NCBI RefSeq assembly: GCF_007097485.1
Contig: NZ_VKDE01000026.1
Location: forward strand, 1 to 64,000
From: Carboxylicivirga sp. M1479
Lineage (GTDB): Bacteria > Bacteroidota > Bacteroidia > Bacteroidales > Marinilabiliaceae
Length of the DNA: 64,000 bases
Reading direction: 5' to 3'
A program made the position numbers and the translations under genes. Below are positions 34,854-45,090 of this stretch, one piece after another. The first letter of the stretch is position 1; each line of letters begins with the position of its first letter. The notes under the pieces were generated by a model that was not told where the DNA came from, did no database searches, and was given only the letters and a program-made list of their open reading frames with translations.

Positions 34854-36761
34854 CTAGTTGAATAGATCAAACGAAACAATGGATGGAAATTCGCCATTTG
34901 TTTTATTAATTACTAACCTGATTCGTCTGGCTAAGATAGGTTTTGCCAGGTGAATAGATAAATTATCAATGGTATTCTCTTCTGCGTAAAAAGTTTTCCA
35001 CTCTTCACCATTATGAAATTGTAATTCAAACTTTTGTACTTGTCCATAAAGTTCTTTTATAGCTACACGGTTAAACTTTTCGATTGCACCAAGATCCACC
35101 TCAAGCCAGGGATTAGAATCTTCTGCGTTAGGCATCCAATAACGCCAGAAGTGCCCCTTATGCTTCCCTTTTATCATCTTGTGTATCCGCTCTTTATCAC
35201 GGTTGTTATTCACATTTTTCCTGCTCACGATAATTTGTTTTTCATCACGACTGTCCTCTCCAAAATGCTTTTTAATTTTACCATTCTCGAAACTATAGTT
35301 TACGACTGTTTCGGGTGCCCCTTTGCTACTTTCAGGATTTATACTGCTTGAAGCAGTTACTAACGCATCAGTAGTTAAAGTTACAGGTTGCTCAATTTCA
35401 ATGGGATCTATTTCCATCACGTCCTTATCAACTGTTAGTTCAATAATGGTATTTATCGAAGAATGATATTGGGGATCCAGTGTAATTTTTAATCCTTCAT
35501 CAGTTTGTGTAAAATTAGGCCTACCTCCGGTTAATGATTTACATTCCAGTACCTTCGCTGGAAGACTAGACAAGTTTAATATTCCACCAGGCCATTTTTG
35601 TGTGACATGCAAGAATATGGTGTTACCTTTTCGGGTTGATCCACCCCAAAGTCCTGGTTTATAAGGTCCTCCTCGAGTTCCATAAATTGACTCTCCATGC
35701 TTTTTCAACCATTTTCCCATTTCCAAATATCGGTCTTTTATCATCGGATAAATGGAACCGTCAGGCTTGGGGCCAAAATTTAACAACAGGTTTCCGTCAC
35801 CAACGGCACATTCAATTAACAACTGAAGGCACATTTTTACTGATTTCATGTCTTTTTCACCGTTCCAGATCCATGAATGTCCATGTATTACAGCACAGGT
35901 CTCCCAGGGATAATCCATGTTAAAACCACCTATTCGTTGTTCGGGAGTAGTAAATTTTATACCAGGGATTTCGCCACCAATCCTTCCGTTAGTTAAACAC
36001 CCCGGATGATGTTTGTGCATCATTTCAAAAATTGGTCCCGTATTTAATTTAATCCTGCCTCCATCCCACCAGATACCTTCAACCGGCCCATAGTTAGTCA
36101 TCAGTTCCTCAACCTGATTATACAGATAGTCTTCATACGGTTTTGGATTTTTTACATCATGTCGGATGTCGTACCAATCAGCTTTACAATAATACCAAAT
36201 TACTTTAATCCCACGCTTATGACACGCATCCGACAATTCCTTACAAATGTCACGTTTAAAGGGAGTGCTCATAATATCATAATCAGTGTACTTGCTATCC
36301 CAAAGACAAAATCCATCAAGATGTTTCGTAGTCAGCACTACATAACCGGCACCGGCATCCTGAGCCATTTGGGCCCACTCTTCAGCATCAAATTCAACAG
36401 GATTAAATATCTGGTATAAATTGTCGTATATGTCCATCGGACAATCCGGGGCATCGATATATTTTTTCCAACCACCATTAAATATTTCTTCAGGGACAGG
36501 CTTTTGACTCGAATTTCTCGCTTTGTTATGAAATGATCCTAAATGCTTATTCTCATCCTTTCTCCTAAAAGCATTTTTATGAACAAGTGCCCCTGGTCCC
36601 CAATGAATAAAAATACCAAATCTTGCCTTTCGCCACCAATCGTAATCATCTATTGTAGCTCCAATTTTAGTTGGTTTAACCTGGGAGAAACCCGTTATTG
36701 ATGAAAGAGAAAGTAACGTAGTAGTAATTGCCACGCATAATACCGATAGTTTTTTTTTCAT
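34854..36761 (-). CDS. Alpha-L-fucosidase, GH29, with C-terminal F5/8-type domain
   Basis: Exo-alpha-L-fucosidase, 635 aa, secreted (signal about 1-27, ending ITGFSQ). GH29 barrel: RKARFGIFIHWGPGA, TTKHLDGFCLWDSKYTDYD, and the nucleophile D233 in GPVEGIWWDGGR. After the barrel (about 38-345) is a beta domain and a discoidin-like C-terminal domain (about 490-630) with NPWLEVDLGAIEKFNRVAIKE and FELQFHNGEEWKTFYAEE. It removes terminal fucose from a glycan; linkage not predictable. It is transcribed towards the LacI-type gene and away from the decayed phage region. The other GH29 in this window (53392) has its nucleophile at the same residue number, suggesting similar architecture. Confidence 0.93.
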   Translation of the reverse strand: MKKKLSVLCVAITTTLLSLSSITGFSQVKPTKIGATIDDYDWWRKARFGIFIHWGPGALVHKNAFRRKDENKHLGSFHNKARNSSQKPVPEEIFNGGWKKYIDAPDCPMDIYDNLYQIFNPVEFDAEEWAQMAQDAGAGYVVLTTKHLDGFCLWDSKYTDYDIMSTPFKRDICKELSDACHKRGIKVIWYYCKADWYDIRHDVKNPKPYEDYLYNQVEELMTNYGPVEGIWWDGGRIKLNTGPIFEMMHKHHPGCLTNGRIGGEIPGIKFTTPEQRIGGFNMDYPWETCAVIHGHSWIWNGEKDMKSVKMCLQLLIECAVGDGNLLLNFGPKPDGSIYPMIKDRYLEMGKWLKKHGESIYGTRGGPYKPGLWGGSTRKGNTIFLHVTQKWPGGILNLSSLPAKVLECKSLTGGRPNFTQTDEGLKITLDPQYHSSINTIIELTVDKDVMEIDPIEIEQPVTLTTDALVTASSSINPESSKGAPETVVNYSFENGKIKKHFGEDSRDEKQIIVSRKNVNNNRDKERIHKMIKGKHKGHFWRYWMPNAEDSNPWLEVDLGAIEKFNRVAIKELYGQVQKFELQFHNGEEWKTFYAEENTIDNLSIHLAKPILARRIRLVINKTNGEFPSIVSFDLFN

Positions 36762-37404
36762 TTTTAATGTTTTTTTATTTTTAATGAGCTTTTTAGTTTA
36801 GTCTTTAGTTGAATCAAAATTTGGATTTATTATTAGTATAAGAATATTGGAGTCGTCGCAACAATCTTATCTCATTTTCATTTCATTATGGGGTTTTTTC
36901 TGAATTAGTAAAGCAAAACTATTTATTAAATGTATGCCTCAGGTCAATCAATTATTCACAATGGTTTCTTTTCTGTTCTACTTTTACAAATCTCTGGAAT
37001 AACTGAAAAGAATGACTACTTTTGAAAAGTACCGAGCCAAAAATCAATCATTTTTAAGAATAAGAGAAGATTCCCAATACTAATATAATTTACTTTCCTG
37101 TCCTTTCTGGCCATTGCGAATAACCTTAAAATCATTTCCACCAAAGATGGATTATCAAGTAGTCGGGTATATTCGATGATTGAAGATGAAAACGTGTTAA
37201 TGTGGATCAATCGCAATTCCTGTGTATTTTCATTTTTTACTTGCCAGCCCGGCTTGCAAAGCCGGTATCAAACCATGGCTTAACCTGTGGGGTATGACCT
37301 TAAGATTGATATTACTTGAACCGTTTTAACGGTTTCTAAATCTAAAGTGTTGGTTATCTTCAGGATCAAAAAGAGCACTACTGTAACCGTTCATTATATG
37401 AAAC
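36762..37404. other. Non-coding spacer between the fucosidase and the phage relic
   Basis: About 640 bp with no convincing gene. Two compact dyads stand out: CCGGCTT-GCA-AAGCCGG (37249-37265) and AACCGTT-TT-AACGGTT (37319-37334). The GC-rich stem contrasts with the AT-rich surroundings. A 66-codon minus-strand frame (37016-37216) has no recognisable similarity. The fucosidase promoter should lie within the first ~100 bp. Confidence 0.5.
37249..37265. repeat. Short GC-rich hairpin
   Basis: Perfect 7-bp stem CCGGCTT/AAGCCGG with loop GCA, in AT-rich sequence at the edge of the decayed phage region. No T-run. Function unknown. Confidence 0.5.
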
Positions 37405-37533
37405 ATGTATACATTATGGGAATTCATAAGTTGTGGAAAAACGGTTGAAATCGGGTGGTTAAGAGCCGAATTGGACAGTAAAGAAATTGCCAAAATCAAA
37501 CCCAAGTTCGACAGTTGGGGAATCCATCTTTAA
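37405..37533 (+). CDS. Short hypothetical ORF in phage-relic region
   Basis: 42-codon frame beginning MYTLWEFISCGKT and containing GWLRAELDSKEIAKIKPKF. Amino-acid composition looks protein-like (charged, amphipathic), and it directly precedes the broken phage genes. No family recognised; could be a truncated phage gene or chance. Confidence 0.2.
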   Translation: MYTLWEFISCGKTVEIGWLRAELDSKEIAKIKPKFDSWGIHL

Positions 37534-37548
37534 AACACGATTACAGCT

Positions 37549-38185
37549 ATGAACAAGAAAAAAAGATATTATTTATTTCGAGAGGGGTGTTAACCACGAG
37601 AGCAATAGTTACCACCGTTTTACTTATTCGCAGACTGAATAGGAAGCAGTCTGCATTAAAACCTGGAAAACAAGAAAACGGCAAGGGCTATTGCCTCCTC
37701 GTGGTTCAAACTTTATTATTACTAACAATAATGAGTTACCTTTTAATTTCAAGAACTGGAACGGTGATAACAACTACTTATTGAGTGCGCCCTGGGGAAT
37801 TAGGAATAACAATCCGGGAAACCTGATTTATACCAACATCAAATGGAATGGTAAGCTGCCCAAAGAGCAAAACAAAGACTGGCGTTTCGAAATATTTATT
37901 GCTCCAGAATACGGTGCCCGTGCCATGATTAAAGTCCTCAAACACGACATTGAAAAAGGTAAGAATGCGGTTCCGGCTCTTATTGAGGAATATGCAAACA
38001 AGTTTGAGAACAATACAGCAGCTTACATCAATACAATTTACCAGGATTTGAAGGTGAACACAACAGCGAAGCTACTACCTACCACGAATACTCTTCGCCT
38101 TTTAGTGCTTTCAATAACCAGGGTTGAAAATGGAGGCAATTACAGCAGCAGCGAACTATTCGACAAAGCTTATTCAATGATATAG
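37549..38185 (+). pseudogene. Phage-type P5-like lysin/structural protein, frameshifted
   Basis: The readable C-terminal part (frame of 37691-38185) has APWGIRNNNPGNLIYTNIKW, then RFEIFIAPEYGARAMIKVL and RVENGGNYSSSELFDKAYS. This is the signature of the small phage lysozyme-like proteins often labelled structural protein P5 in Bacteroidota prophages. Upstream, MNKKKRYYLF (from 37549) and GVLTTRAIVTTVLLIRRLNRK in another frame look like one N-terminal membrane anchor split by a frameshift, and a second shift is needed to enter the lysin frame at about 37680. Both shifts are in the same direction (consistent with single-base losses). I therefore call one broken gene; the exact breakpoints are uncertain. 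Confidence 0.55.
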
Positions 38186-38224
38186 CCACGCTATCAATTT
38201 ATAATACATAAAAAGGCTTCATAT

Positions 38225-39374
38225 ATGGTAACAATCAAGATGTTTAGGGGAACGACCCCAACGTTACTGAAAAAAGGCGAATGGGCTTCTGATGGCCAGT
38301 ACGCTTATCTGGGTATGGAACACGAACAATACAAAGTGTTTCAGGGCGTGTTTGATATGAGTAAAGACCAAGAGATTACCGGGTTTGAATTCGATCTTGC
38401 CCAAAAAGCGATTATGATTCCTTCAGGTACGCCATTTTCAAAGCTTCAACGCTTATTTGATACGCTGCCCAAAGCATTGAAATACCATATCAATGAGAAA
38501 GCCAGTATCGACATCATGTTTGAGGATGGTATCTACCTTAATGATTTGGGAACGTTTTTCGTGATTTCTCTTATCAAATCAACATTAAATCTCTTAGCAA
38601 TAAAGTAGATGGTTCTCTGGGAACGTACGTGAAACCAGTCATTTTTCAGAGTGACCGAACCATAGAAATTTATAATAGTGCGGAAATTTCTCCGATATTC
38701 GATTTGAATATTCAGATGCTTCAAATGGTGCAATCGCTTACCTGAACAGTACTACCAACATTGACGATTGTTGCTTTGATGCCAAGGTGAACCATTCATG
38801 TGTGTTTGACCGGGGCTATAACAAGATTGTACTTTCTGATACCTATTTCAACATGAACCGTGATGTGGAGGATTCTATTCAGGATAAAACATCGGTGGGT
38901 TCATTTGTGAATATTGCACGAAGTAAATCTGCACCGGATTTCAGACCCAAGACCATTGTAAGTTCATTAAGCGGTGGGATGATTATTGCCGGAAATGTTG
39001 AAGACTTGCTTATCTCAGATAAAAGCCCGGTGTATATGCCCAATGGTGGTGTAGAGATTCATGGTGGATTTGTTACCCGACCTTACGGAAATATCGACAT
39101 AGCTGTTCCAACTAAGTTTTCACAGTTGGAAAACGACATGAACCTGACCAATGATTTTGAACAGTTGGAGAATAAAACCAATACCATTACCCCGGAACAA
39201 TCGGCAGCTATTGAAGCAAACACTCAAAAGCGAAGCTATCCGCAAACAGATGAAGATAAACTGTCACGTATTGAAGAGAATGCTACTGTTGGAGCAAACT
39301 GGGTGACACCCTCTAGAAAGGCTAATTCAAACGTATCAAGATGTAGTACTGGCATATATAGCAATGTAAATTAA
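38225..39374 (+). pseudogene. Phage tail-fibre-like protein, broken by two frameshifts
   Basis: Three frames follow one another without overlap of function: MVTIKMFRGTTPTLLKKGEW... to about 38557, then FSYQINIKSLSNKVDGSLG to about 38690, then FSDIRFEYSDASNGAIAYLN into the 38787-39374 frame. The middle looks beta-helix-like (NSTTNIDDCCFDAKVNHSC). The end has TPEQSAAIEANTQKRSYP and DEDKLSRIEENATVGANW, a repeat style typical of phage tail fibres. Both joins shift by -1, as expected from single-base deletions; the first lies at a T5 run. The C-terminus stops shortly after the fibre repeat, so the gene is probably truncated too. Confidence 0.6.
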
Positions 39375-39600
39375 TTGGCAAAATTACATTGGTTACATAA
39401 ATGTTACCATATTTTTATAGTAAGCTTATTAACTTGAAGGTAAATTTTGGTAGATAAGATATAAATTATTTTTTACTATTTTTTAATAATTTTACTAAGC
39501 CAATTACTAGATTCTGCCAACTAACTTAAAAATCTAAATCCAAGGGGGCAATATCAGGGCAATATCAGGATTCTTCATCATATTTGGGGAAGTGTCTTTT

Positions 39601-39830
39601 CCAACTTGCGATAGTACTATTTTTTTTTAGAAGATTAAACCCAGCCAGGTCATATATTTATCTCTAAATAGGCATTATCTTGTTGACATGATCTTCTACT
39701 GATCTATTACTCCAATTTATATTGAAACTGTTCTTAGAAGCATCTATGTCTTTTAAAAGTCCTTTGTCAAAAGACCAAATCCCGCTGAACTTACATTTTA
39801 ATTTTCTAATAAATTCGATCCTTCTCAATA
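39601..39830 (-). pseudogene. ISL3-family transposase C-terminal relic
   Basis: Minus-strand translation gives FIRKLKCKFSGIWSF, then KGLLKDIDASKNS, INWSNRSVEDHVNKIMPI, two stops, and IYDLAGFNLLKKN. This matches the C-terminal block of ISL3-type transposases (WSNGxVEGHxNxLKxxKRxMYGRAGFxLL). Two in-frame stops and missing N-terminal sequence show it is dead. It was not callable as an intact ORF. It lies just after the phage relic and just upstream of the 3' end of a sulfatase gene, marking an old insertion/recombination point. Confidence 0.7.
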
Positions 39831-39933
39831 TTTCCCTTTACCTCTCCATAACATTGTCTTGAAGAGTCGAACCATTAGACCTATCTAACAAAATACAGAC
39901 CATTAACCTATTGACCTAACATTGCCATTGTGT

Positions 39934-41502
39934 TTATTCTTTCATCCAGGTGAGTTGTTCCCAATGTTTTGGACCATCGTTTAGCACAGGTGTGCCCTTA
40001 TTGCTTCGTCCTTCTTTAACAACCTTCGTCAGCAACTTTGTCAGTTCGTCAGCTTTTTCTTTATGTTTATCCATCAGGTTGCTTTTCTCTCCAGGATCAT
40101 TCTTTAAATTGAACAATTCATTTTCTTTTCCAGCCCTTGGAAACGTCAGTTTCCAATCACCCTTCCGAATGGCGAAATAGCCTGTAAAGTCACTGTGCAC
40201 AATAACTCTCTTGGTGTCAGTCACTGTTTTTACGCCTTTTAAATCTGCCAAAATACTGTAGCTGTCTTCTGCTTCATTATTGGATAAATCTTCACCAACC
40301 AGTTCGGCACAGGTGGCATATAAATCGTTCAGGCTAATCAGGTTATCATTTACTTCCCCCATAGGCATAGCTGCCGGCCAGCTGGTGATAAACGGTACAC
40401 GGTGGCCGCCTTCATCCAGGCGTGCCTTGTAGCCTTTATAAATATAGCTTGGGCTATGGTTATATTTTTTCTGAATAGTGATGGGGATTCCTTTTAAACT
40501 TGAACCATTATCGGCCGTAAAAACAAATAATGTATTGTCGTAAACACCTTTTTCTTTTAAGGCAGTAATAATCTGACCAACAGCATCATCCAACTCAACA
40601 CAAAAATCACCATAGATACCACACTGTGAAGTTCCCTTGAACTCATCACGCGGCACAACAGGCGTATGCGGTGATGTATAGCAAACGAAAAGAAATTGTG
40701 GTTTTGAATTATCAAACTCATTGATATAATCAACGGTTTTATCGGTAATAACCTTAACAGCATCCTTAGGACCTAATGAGCCGGTAACACCATCGCGCCA
40801 GCTAGCCAAAGGGTATTTCTTTTTGTTTTTTTCAATAGTCTCAAGGGTATGACCTTCAGGTAAATCACCAATCCAGCCACCTTTTTTGCCATTTGGCTGT
40901 TCTACCAGTCGGTCGTTTTCAATAAAAATATACGGAGGGAAGTCCCACGACGCAGCAATACCATAAAAATAATTAAAACCTAAATGCGTCGGTCCCAACT
41001 CAAGAGGTCTTGTAAAATCAATACGCTTCTCTGTTTCCACGATGTCATTTTTTAATTCTGTGATTTTAGAGCCATCTTTAGTTGCCCAGTTAAGGCCTAA
41101 ATGCCACTTACCTATCATTGCCGTTTGATAACCATTCCGACTTAACAAAGTGGCCACGGTGCTGCGGTCTTTATCAACAATACAAGGATCGTAGCCACTC
41201 ACCACTCTCTCTTTTAACTCTGAACGCCAGCAATAACGACCTGTGAGAATACCATATCGGGTTGGAGTACAAACAGCCGATCCTGAATGAGCATCGGTAA
41301 AGCGCATACCCTGCTCCGCTAATTTATCAAGGTTTACTGTAGGAATCTTAGATTCCGGGTTATAGCACGACAGATCGCCCTGTCCCATATCATCCACTAA
41401 AACATATACAATATGGGGTAGTTTTTCAACTTTATTTTTTTTAGAAAATGCCAATCCAAAGACGAAGCATTGCATTATCATAAATAAGGTGAATCTTTTC
41501 AT
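39934..41502 (-). CDS. S1-type sulfatase (arylsulfatase A-like), CTPTR
   Basis: Exported sulfatase, 522 aa, signal about 1-20. Formylglycine precursor C78 in SAVCTPTRYGILTGRY (CxPxR). Metal Asp pair D37/D38 in YVLVDDMGQGD; second metal motif FVFTADNGSS; GKWHLGLNW in the usual place. Requires an anaerobic or aerobic sulfatase-maturing enzyme, which is not in this window. It hydrolyses sulfate esters, probably exo-acting on a desulfation step of the target glycan. A second sulfatase gene lies just upstream on the same strand (71-bp gap), so they form a pair. Sulfatase subfamily and position specificity cannot be assigned by eye. Confidence 0.93.
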   Translation of the reverse strand: MKRFTLFMIMQCFVFGLAFSKKNKVEKLPHIVYVLVDDMGQGDLSCYNPESKIPTVNLDKLAEQGMRFTDAHSGSAVCTPTRYGILTGRYCWRSELKERVVSGYDPCIVDKDRSTVATLLSRNGYQTAMIGKWHLGLNWATKDGSKITELKNDIVETEKRIDFTRPLELGPTHLGFNYFYGIAASWDFPPYIFIENDRLVEQPNGKKGGWIGDLPEGHTLETIEKNKKKYPLASWRDGVTGSLGPKDAVKVITDKTVDYINEFDNSKPQFLFVCYTSPHTPVVPRDEFKGTSQCGIYGDFCVELDDAVGQIITALKEKGVYDNTLFVFTADNGSSLKGIPITIQKKYNHSPSYIYKGYKARLDEGGHRVPFITSWPAAMPMGEVNDNLISLNDLYATCAELVGEDLSNNEAEDSYSILADLKGVKTVTDTKRVIVHSDFTGYFAIRKGDWKLTFPRAGKENELFNLKNDPGEKSNLMDKHKEKADELTKLLTKVVKEGRSNKGTPVLNDGPKHWEQLTWMKE

Positions 41503-41572
41503 ATCTCTGTAATTATTTTACTTTTATTATTGATACTCAGCTTTATGCCACAAGCTTATTTAAGCTCATTTT

Positions 41573-43015
41573 TTATTTAGAAGACTTTAAACTCTTATCA
41601 AATTGCGGGTTAGGTACTGGCATACGCGCTCCCGATTCATACCTCCATGACTTGAGCATCTGTAATAACTCCTCTGCTTTTTCCGGCATTTTTTCTGCCA
41701 AATTGTTTCTTTCCCCCAAATCCTCCGCAATATTATAGAGCTCTATATATGCTGTTGTATCGTGGTAAAATTCAAGTAACTTATAGTCCCCGAGTCTAAT
41801 AGCATCGGTGGGGATATAAGCATATTTAAGTTGTCCATTTTTATAGGAGACAGGCCCGTAATTAGGGTAGTGCCAATACAAAGGACGCTCTTTACATTGA
41901 TGATCAGGATTTAAAAGAGTTTTAAAAAAGCTTATTCCATCAAGTTCATGCTCTTTCGGTGCTTTAATGCCTGCTATATCTAATAGGGTGGGGTATAAAT
42001 CTACTCCTATGATTGGCATCTCAGAAGATGTGCCGGAAGCAATTTTGTTTTTCCAGTATAAAATATACGGAACACGGATACCTCCTTCGTACAACAGACC
42101 TTTCCCATCTCTTAAAGGTATGTTGTCGGTGTAGTTCTTACTCATTCCTGTTCCATCAGGGTTAGTTCGACCGGCAGCTCCATTATCCGATGTAAATATG
42201 ATGAGTGTATTTTCAAGAATACCGGTATCTTCTAACTTATTATATATACGCCCGACAGTTTCATCCAGACTTTCGGTCATGGCGGCATAAACCGGATCCT
42301 TGTGTCCTCCTGCCGGTTGCTTTTTAGCATATTTCTGTATCAGCCTCTCTTTAGCCTCATGGGGTTTATGTACTAAGAAATCAGGCAGGTAAAGAAAGAA
42401 TGGATTGTCTTTATTTTTATCAATAAACTCAATGGCTTTATCAGCCATGTAATCGCTCAGGTAAGTACCTTCTTTAATTTCTTCGTTTAATGATGTTTCA
42501 AAATTAAAATGCTTGGATGCACTAGTCACCCATTCATCAAAACCATGGTCGCCGGGTGAGCCGGGGTGCAAATGCCATTTTCCGAACATGCCGGTTGCAT
42601 AGCCACCTGATTTTAAAGCCTCAGCAATAGTTGTCTGACTTTCTTCAAAAGGCAGGTTAGCCGGCTGAAGTGCCTGATATAAATGATATTTATTGATTCT
42701 TTTGGGAACATCACTTACTCTTAAAGTGCCATTTTTTGTATTGTACTGACCACTTATAAGCGCTGCTCTGGATGGCGCACAAACAGTAGCTGCCGCATAC
42801 CCCTGGGTAAACTTCATACCGCTATAACACAACTTATCAATATTGGGTGTTTCATAAAAATCGCTTCCATAGCTGCCGAGCCCAGTCCAACCTAAATCAT
42901 CTGCAAAAATTAAAACAATATTTGGTTTTTTCTTCGCAAATGCGTGATTGGCAGTATTAAATAAAATCAACGACAGCGCTATTATTATTCTTATGTTTTT
43001 CATTTTAAAACTCAT
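41573..43015 (-). CDS. S1-type sulfatase, CAPSR
   Basis: 480 aa (476 from the second ATG, MKNIRII). Signal peptide about 1-27 (FNTANHAFA). Formylglycine Cys C79 in AATVCAPSRAALISGQY; metal Asp D39/D40 in LIFADDLGWTG; second metal motif IIFTSDNGAAGR; MFGKWHLHPG. Upstream partner of the sulfatase at 39934 and divergent from the sulfatase at 43494, with a 478-bp shared region. It carries the common GTGMSKNYTDNIPLRDGKG block preceding an active-site loop. Iduronate- or N-acetylgalactosamine-type subfamilies are possible. No anomaly. Confidence 0.93.
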   Translation of the reverse strand: MSFKMKNIRIIIALSLILFNTANHAFAKKKPNIVLIFADDLGWTGLGSYGSDFYETPNIDKLCYSGMKFTQGYAAATVCAPSRAALISGQYNTKNGTLRVSDVPKRINKYHLYQALQPANLPFEESQTTIAEALKSGGYATGMFGKWHLHPGSPGDHGFDEWVTSASKHFNFETSLNEEIKEGTYLSDYMADKAIEFIDKNKDNPFFLYLPDFLVHKPHEAKERLIQKYAKKQPAGGHKDPVYAAMTESLDETVGRIYNKLEDTGILENTLIIFTSDNGAAGRTNPDGTGMSKNYTDNIPLRDGKGLLYEGGIRVPYILYWKNKIASGTSSEMPIIGVDLYPTLLDIAGIKAPKEHELDGISFFKTLLNPDHQCKERPLYWHYPNYGPVSYKNGQLKYAYIPTDAIRLGDYKLLEFYHDTTAYIELYNIAEDLGERNNLAEKMPEKAEELLQMLKSWRYESGARMPVPNPQFDKSLKSSK

Positions 43016-43493
43016 GTTTTAGTTGCATGTATAAATTTAAAAAGTGATAATTGATTTGGGTAAATAGTACTAATGATTTCTTTTGATTTCGGCTTATAAT
43101 TTTTTAGAAAATTTCATAACAAAGTTATTGGTTTGACAAAAAAACAAAGTTTCCTATCATCTCATATAGGTTTCATTTTCATTCAGTTGTTTTGGTATTT
43201 ATCATCCAACTGTCAGCACAACAGATAATAATTGTTGAAAGAAAGATTGTTACAAAACTGAAATTTGCATCATTTCATAACTTGTTTACAAATCTGTAAT
43301 TGTTTCATAGATAGACGACAATCCTATTTTGCATCAAAGTTTTACCTGTTCGAAAATGCCATCAAGCCTGGTTTTGTACAGTCACTTTTTTAAATAAAAA
43401 TTAGTTGAACGATACAGAAACCTATGCTTCTATACATAGCTTTAAATTAGTAATCAATTGATTTCTCAAAAAAAACATGAATTTAACGAAGAT
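43016..43493. other. Divergent sulfatase intergenic region
   Basis: About 480 bp between two divergent sulfatase genes. AT-rich with several ACAAA/TTTGT words and TTACAAA..CTGTAATTG near 43285-43305, but no confident -7/-33 pair or operator. Nothing else recognised. Confidence 0.4.
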
Positions 43494-45068
43494 ATGTCTA
43501 AAAAAACTTTTAAACACATTTGCTTAGCGGCATTTCTAATAATGAGCTGCCATAAAGGAGCAACCAATAACCAACTAAAACCCAACGTGGTATTAATTTA
43601 TGCCGATGATTTAGGGCGAGGTATGCTATCGTATTATGGTCAGAAAATAGTGAAAACCCCAAATATTGATCGATTGGCATATCAGGGGCTGGTGTTTGAA
43701 AATGCCCGCGGCTGCATGCTTTGTGCACCGGCGCGGGCCAGTATGTTAACCGGATACCACGATTGCCATCCGGATAAATGGAAGATTACCAAAGGCGGTG
43801 CCTATTATGCCGTTTCTGACAGCATTTCAGATGACCTTATTTCAAACACTATTGAAAAGCTAGTGCCCGAACATAAGAACATCCATCACATGGCACAGGT
43901 ATTTAAAGATGTCGGGTACACAACAGCTCAGTTTGGTAAATTAGAATGGGGATTTTCGGTTAGTAAAAAACAAATGGATGCACACGGTTGGGATCACTAT
44001 TGCGGTTATCTCGATCATATGCGTGCCCATGGTTTTTATCCCCCTTTTTTATTTGAAGACGGCGATATAATGCCAATGTCAGGTAATACTCGGAAAGATT
44101 GTGGCAAAACAATCGAGCCGGAAACTCCTGAAAGCTATAAAGACCGTTGGGATATGACCGGTAAAAAACTGTATTCACCCAATATTATACTTACTAAACT
44201 GCTTGTTTTTATACAACAAAACAAAAACAAACCTTTTTTTATTTATCACCCGACAACATTGCCACATGGTCCGGTTGCAGTTCCCGAAGTACATCAGGAT
44301 TTTATCGAAAACGATACGCTTACTGAAGTGGAAAAAGAATATGCTTCCATGGTAAAAATGCTGGATCAGCACGTTGGTCGTATACTGGATGAACTTAAGC
44401 AACATCGATTGCTTGACAATACCCTTTTCATTTTTACCTCCGACAACGGGCATGAACTGTACTACACCATGAAAGGACGATGTACCAAAAAAGGTAAGAA
44501 CATACTGACGGGGGTTAACTACAATAATATCAACACTAAGTACTATAGTGAATGTGGAGGTGACATATTCGACGGTAACGACGGCATGGCAGGGCGCAAA
44601 CGAGATAACTGGGAAGGCGGAAGTCGGGTACCGCTTATTATGAGCTGGCCGGCGGAGATTAAAGGCCACCGGGAAGTATCAAATTTAGTCGCCAACTTTG
44701 ACCTTATTACAACTTTTGCCGATATGCTGCATATTCAATTACAGGACCCTAAGGATGGTATTTCTTTATGGCCAGTAATGAATGGAACTGGCCCCGATAC
44801 TGAACATACGTACGTTGTCAATGCATCATTTCAAGGTGCATCCATTGTCACCAATGAGGGCTGGAAACTGAGGCATTATGCGCCTAAAAATACGTTTCAG
44901 CTCTTCTATTTACCCGATGACTACCGGGAAAAGCATGACTTATCACACCAACATCCAGAAAGAGTTATCTTATTAAAAAAACAATTACTGAAAGAATGCA
45001 GTGGAGATTATAACAATGGTCTGTTTTCAGCAAAGAGCAATATTATACCCGTTGTTGTTAATCCATAA
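43494..45068 (+). CDS. S1-type sulfatase, lipoprotein, CAPAR
   Basis: 524 aa from ATG 43494. The lipobox (AFLIMSCHKG, C19) starts the mature protein, which supports this start over 43458. Formylglycine precursor C77 in GCMLCAPARASML (CxPxR with Ala at position four). Metal Asp D38/D39 in LIYADDLGRGM; FIFTSDNGHELYY. QFGKLEWGFSV replaces the usual GKWHLG motif, a notable change (K kept, WH replaced). The enzyme has a longer insert with YFHPTTLPHGPVAVPE-like sequence (HPTTLPHGPV). DUF4380 gene starts 22 bp later, so it is co-transcribed. Substrate unknown. Confidence 0.9.
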   Translation: MSKKTFKHICLAAFLIMSCHKGATNNQLKPNVVLIYADDLGRGMLSYYGQKIVKTPNIDRLAYQGLVFENARGCMLCAPARASMLTGYHDCHPDKWKITKGGAYYAVSDSISDDLISNTIEKLVPEHKNIHHMAQVFKDVGYTTAQFGKLEWGFSVSKKQMDAHGWDHYCGYLDHMRAHGFYPPFLFEDGDIMPMSGNTRKDCGKTIEPETPESYKDRWDMTGKKLYSPNIILTKLLVFIQQNKNKPFFIYHPTTLPHGPVAVPEVHQDFIENDTLTEVEKEYASMVKMLDQHVGRILDELKQHRLLDNTLFIFTSDNGHELYYTMKGRCTKKGKNILTGVNYNNINTKYYSECGGDIFDGNDGMAGRKRDNWEGGSRVPLIMSWPAEIKGHREVSNLVANFDLITTFADMLHIQLQDPKDGISLWPVMNGTGPDTEHTYVVNASFQGASIVTNEGWKLRHYAPKNTFQLFYLPDDYREKHDLSHQHPERVILLKKQLLKECSGDYNNGLFSAKSNIIPVVVNP

Positions 45069-45090
45069 AAAATAAACAAAACTTACATAC

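Noticed and set aside
37016-37216. 66-codon minus-strand frame beginning MRLIHINTF
   Set aside because: No recognisable domain, no ribosome-binding site seen, and it lies in a decayed region; I cannot support a gene.
37397-37416. ATGTATACAT palindrome considered as a dif/Xer-type attachment site for the phage relic
   Set aside because: Does not show the two-arm plus 6-bp spacer layout of dif sites and no second copy was found at the other end of the relic.
44175-44669. 164-codon minus-strand frame inside a sulfatase gene
   Set aside because: Antisense shadow of a clear sulfatase domain.
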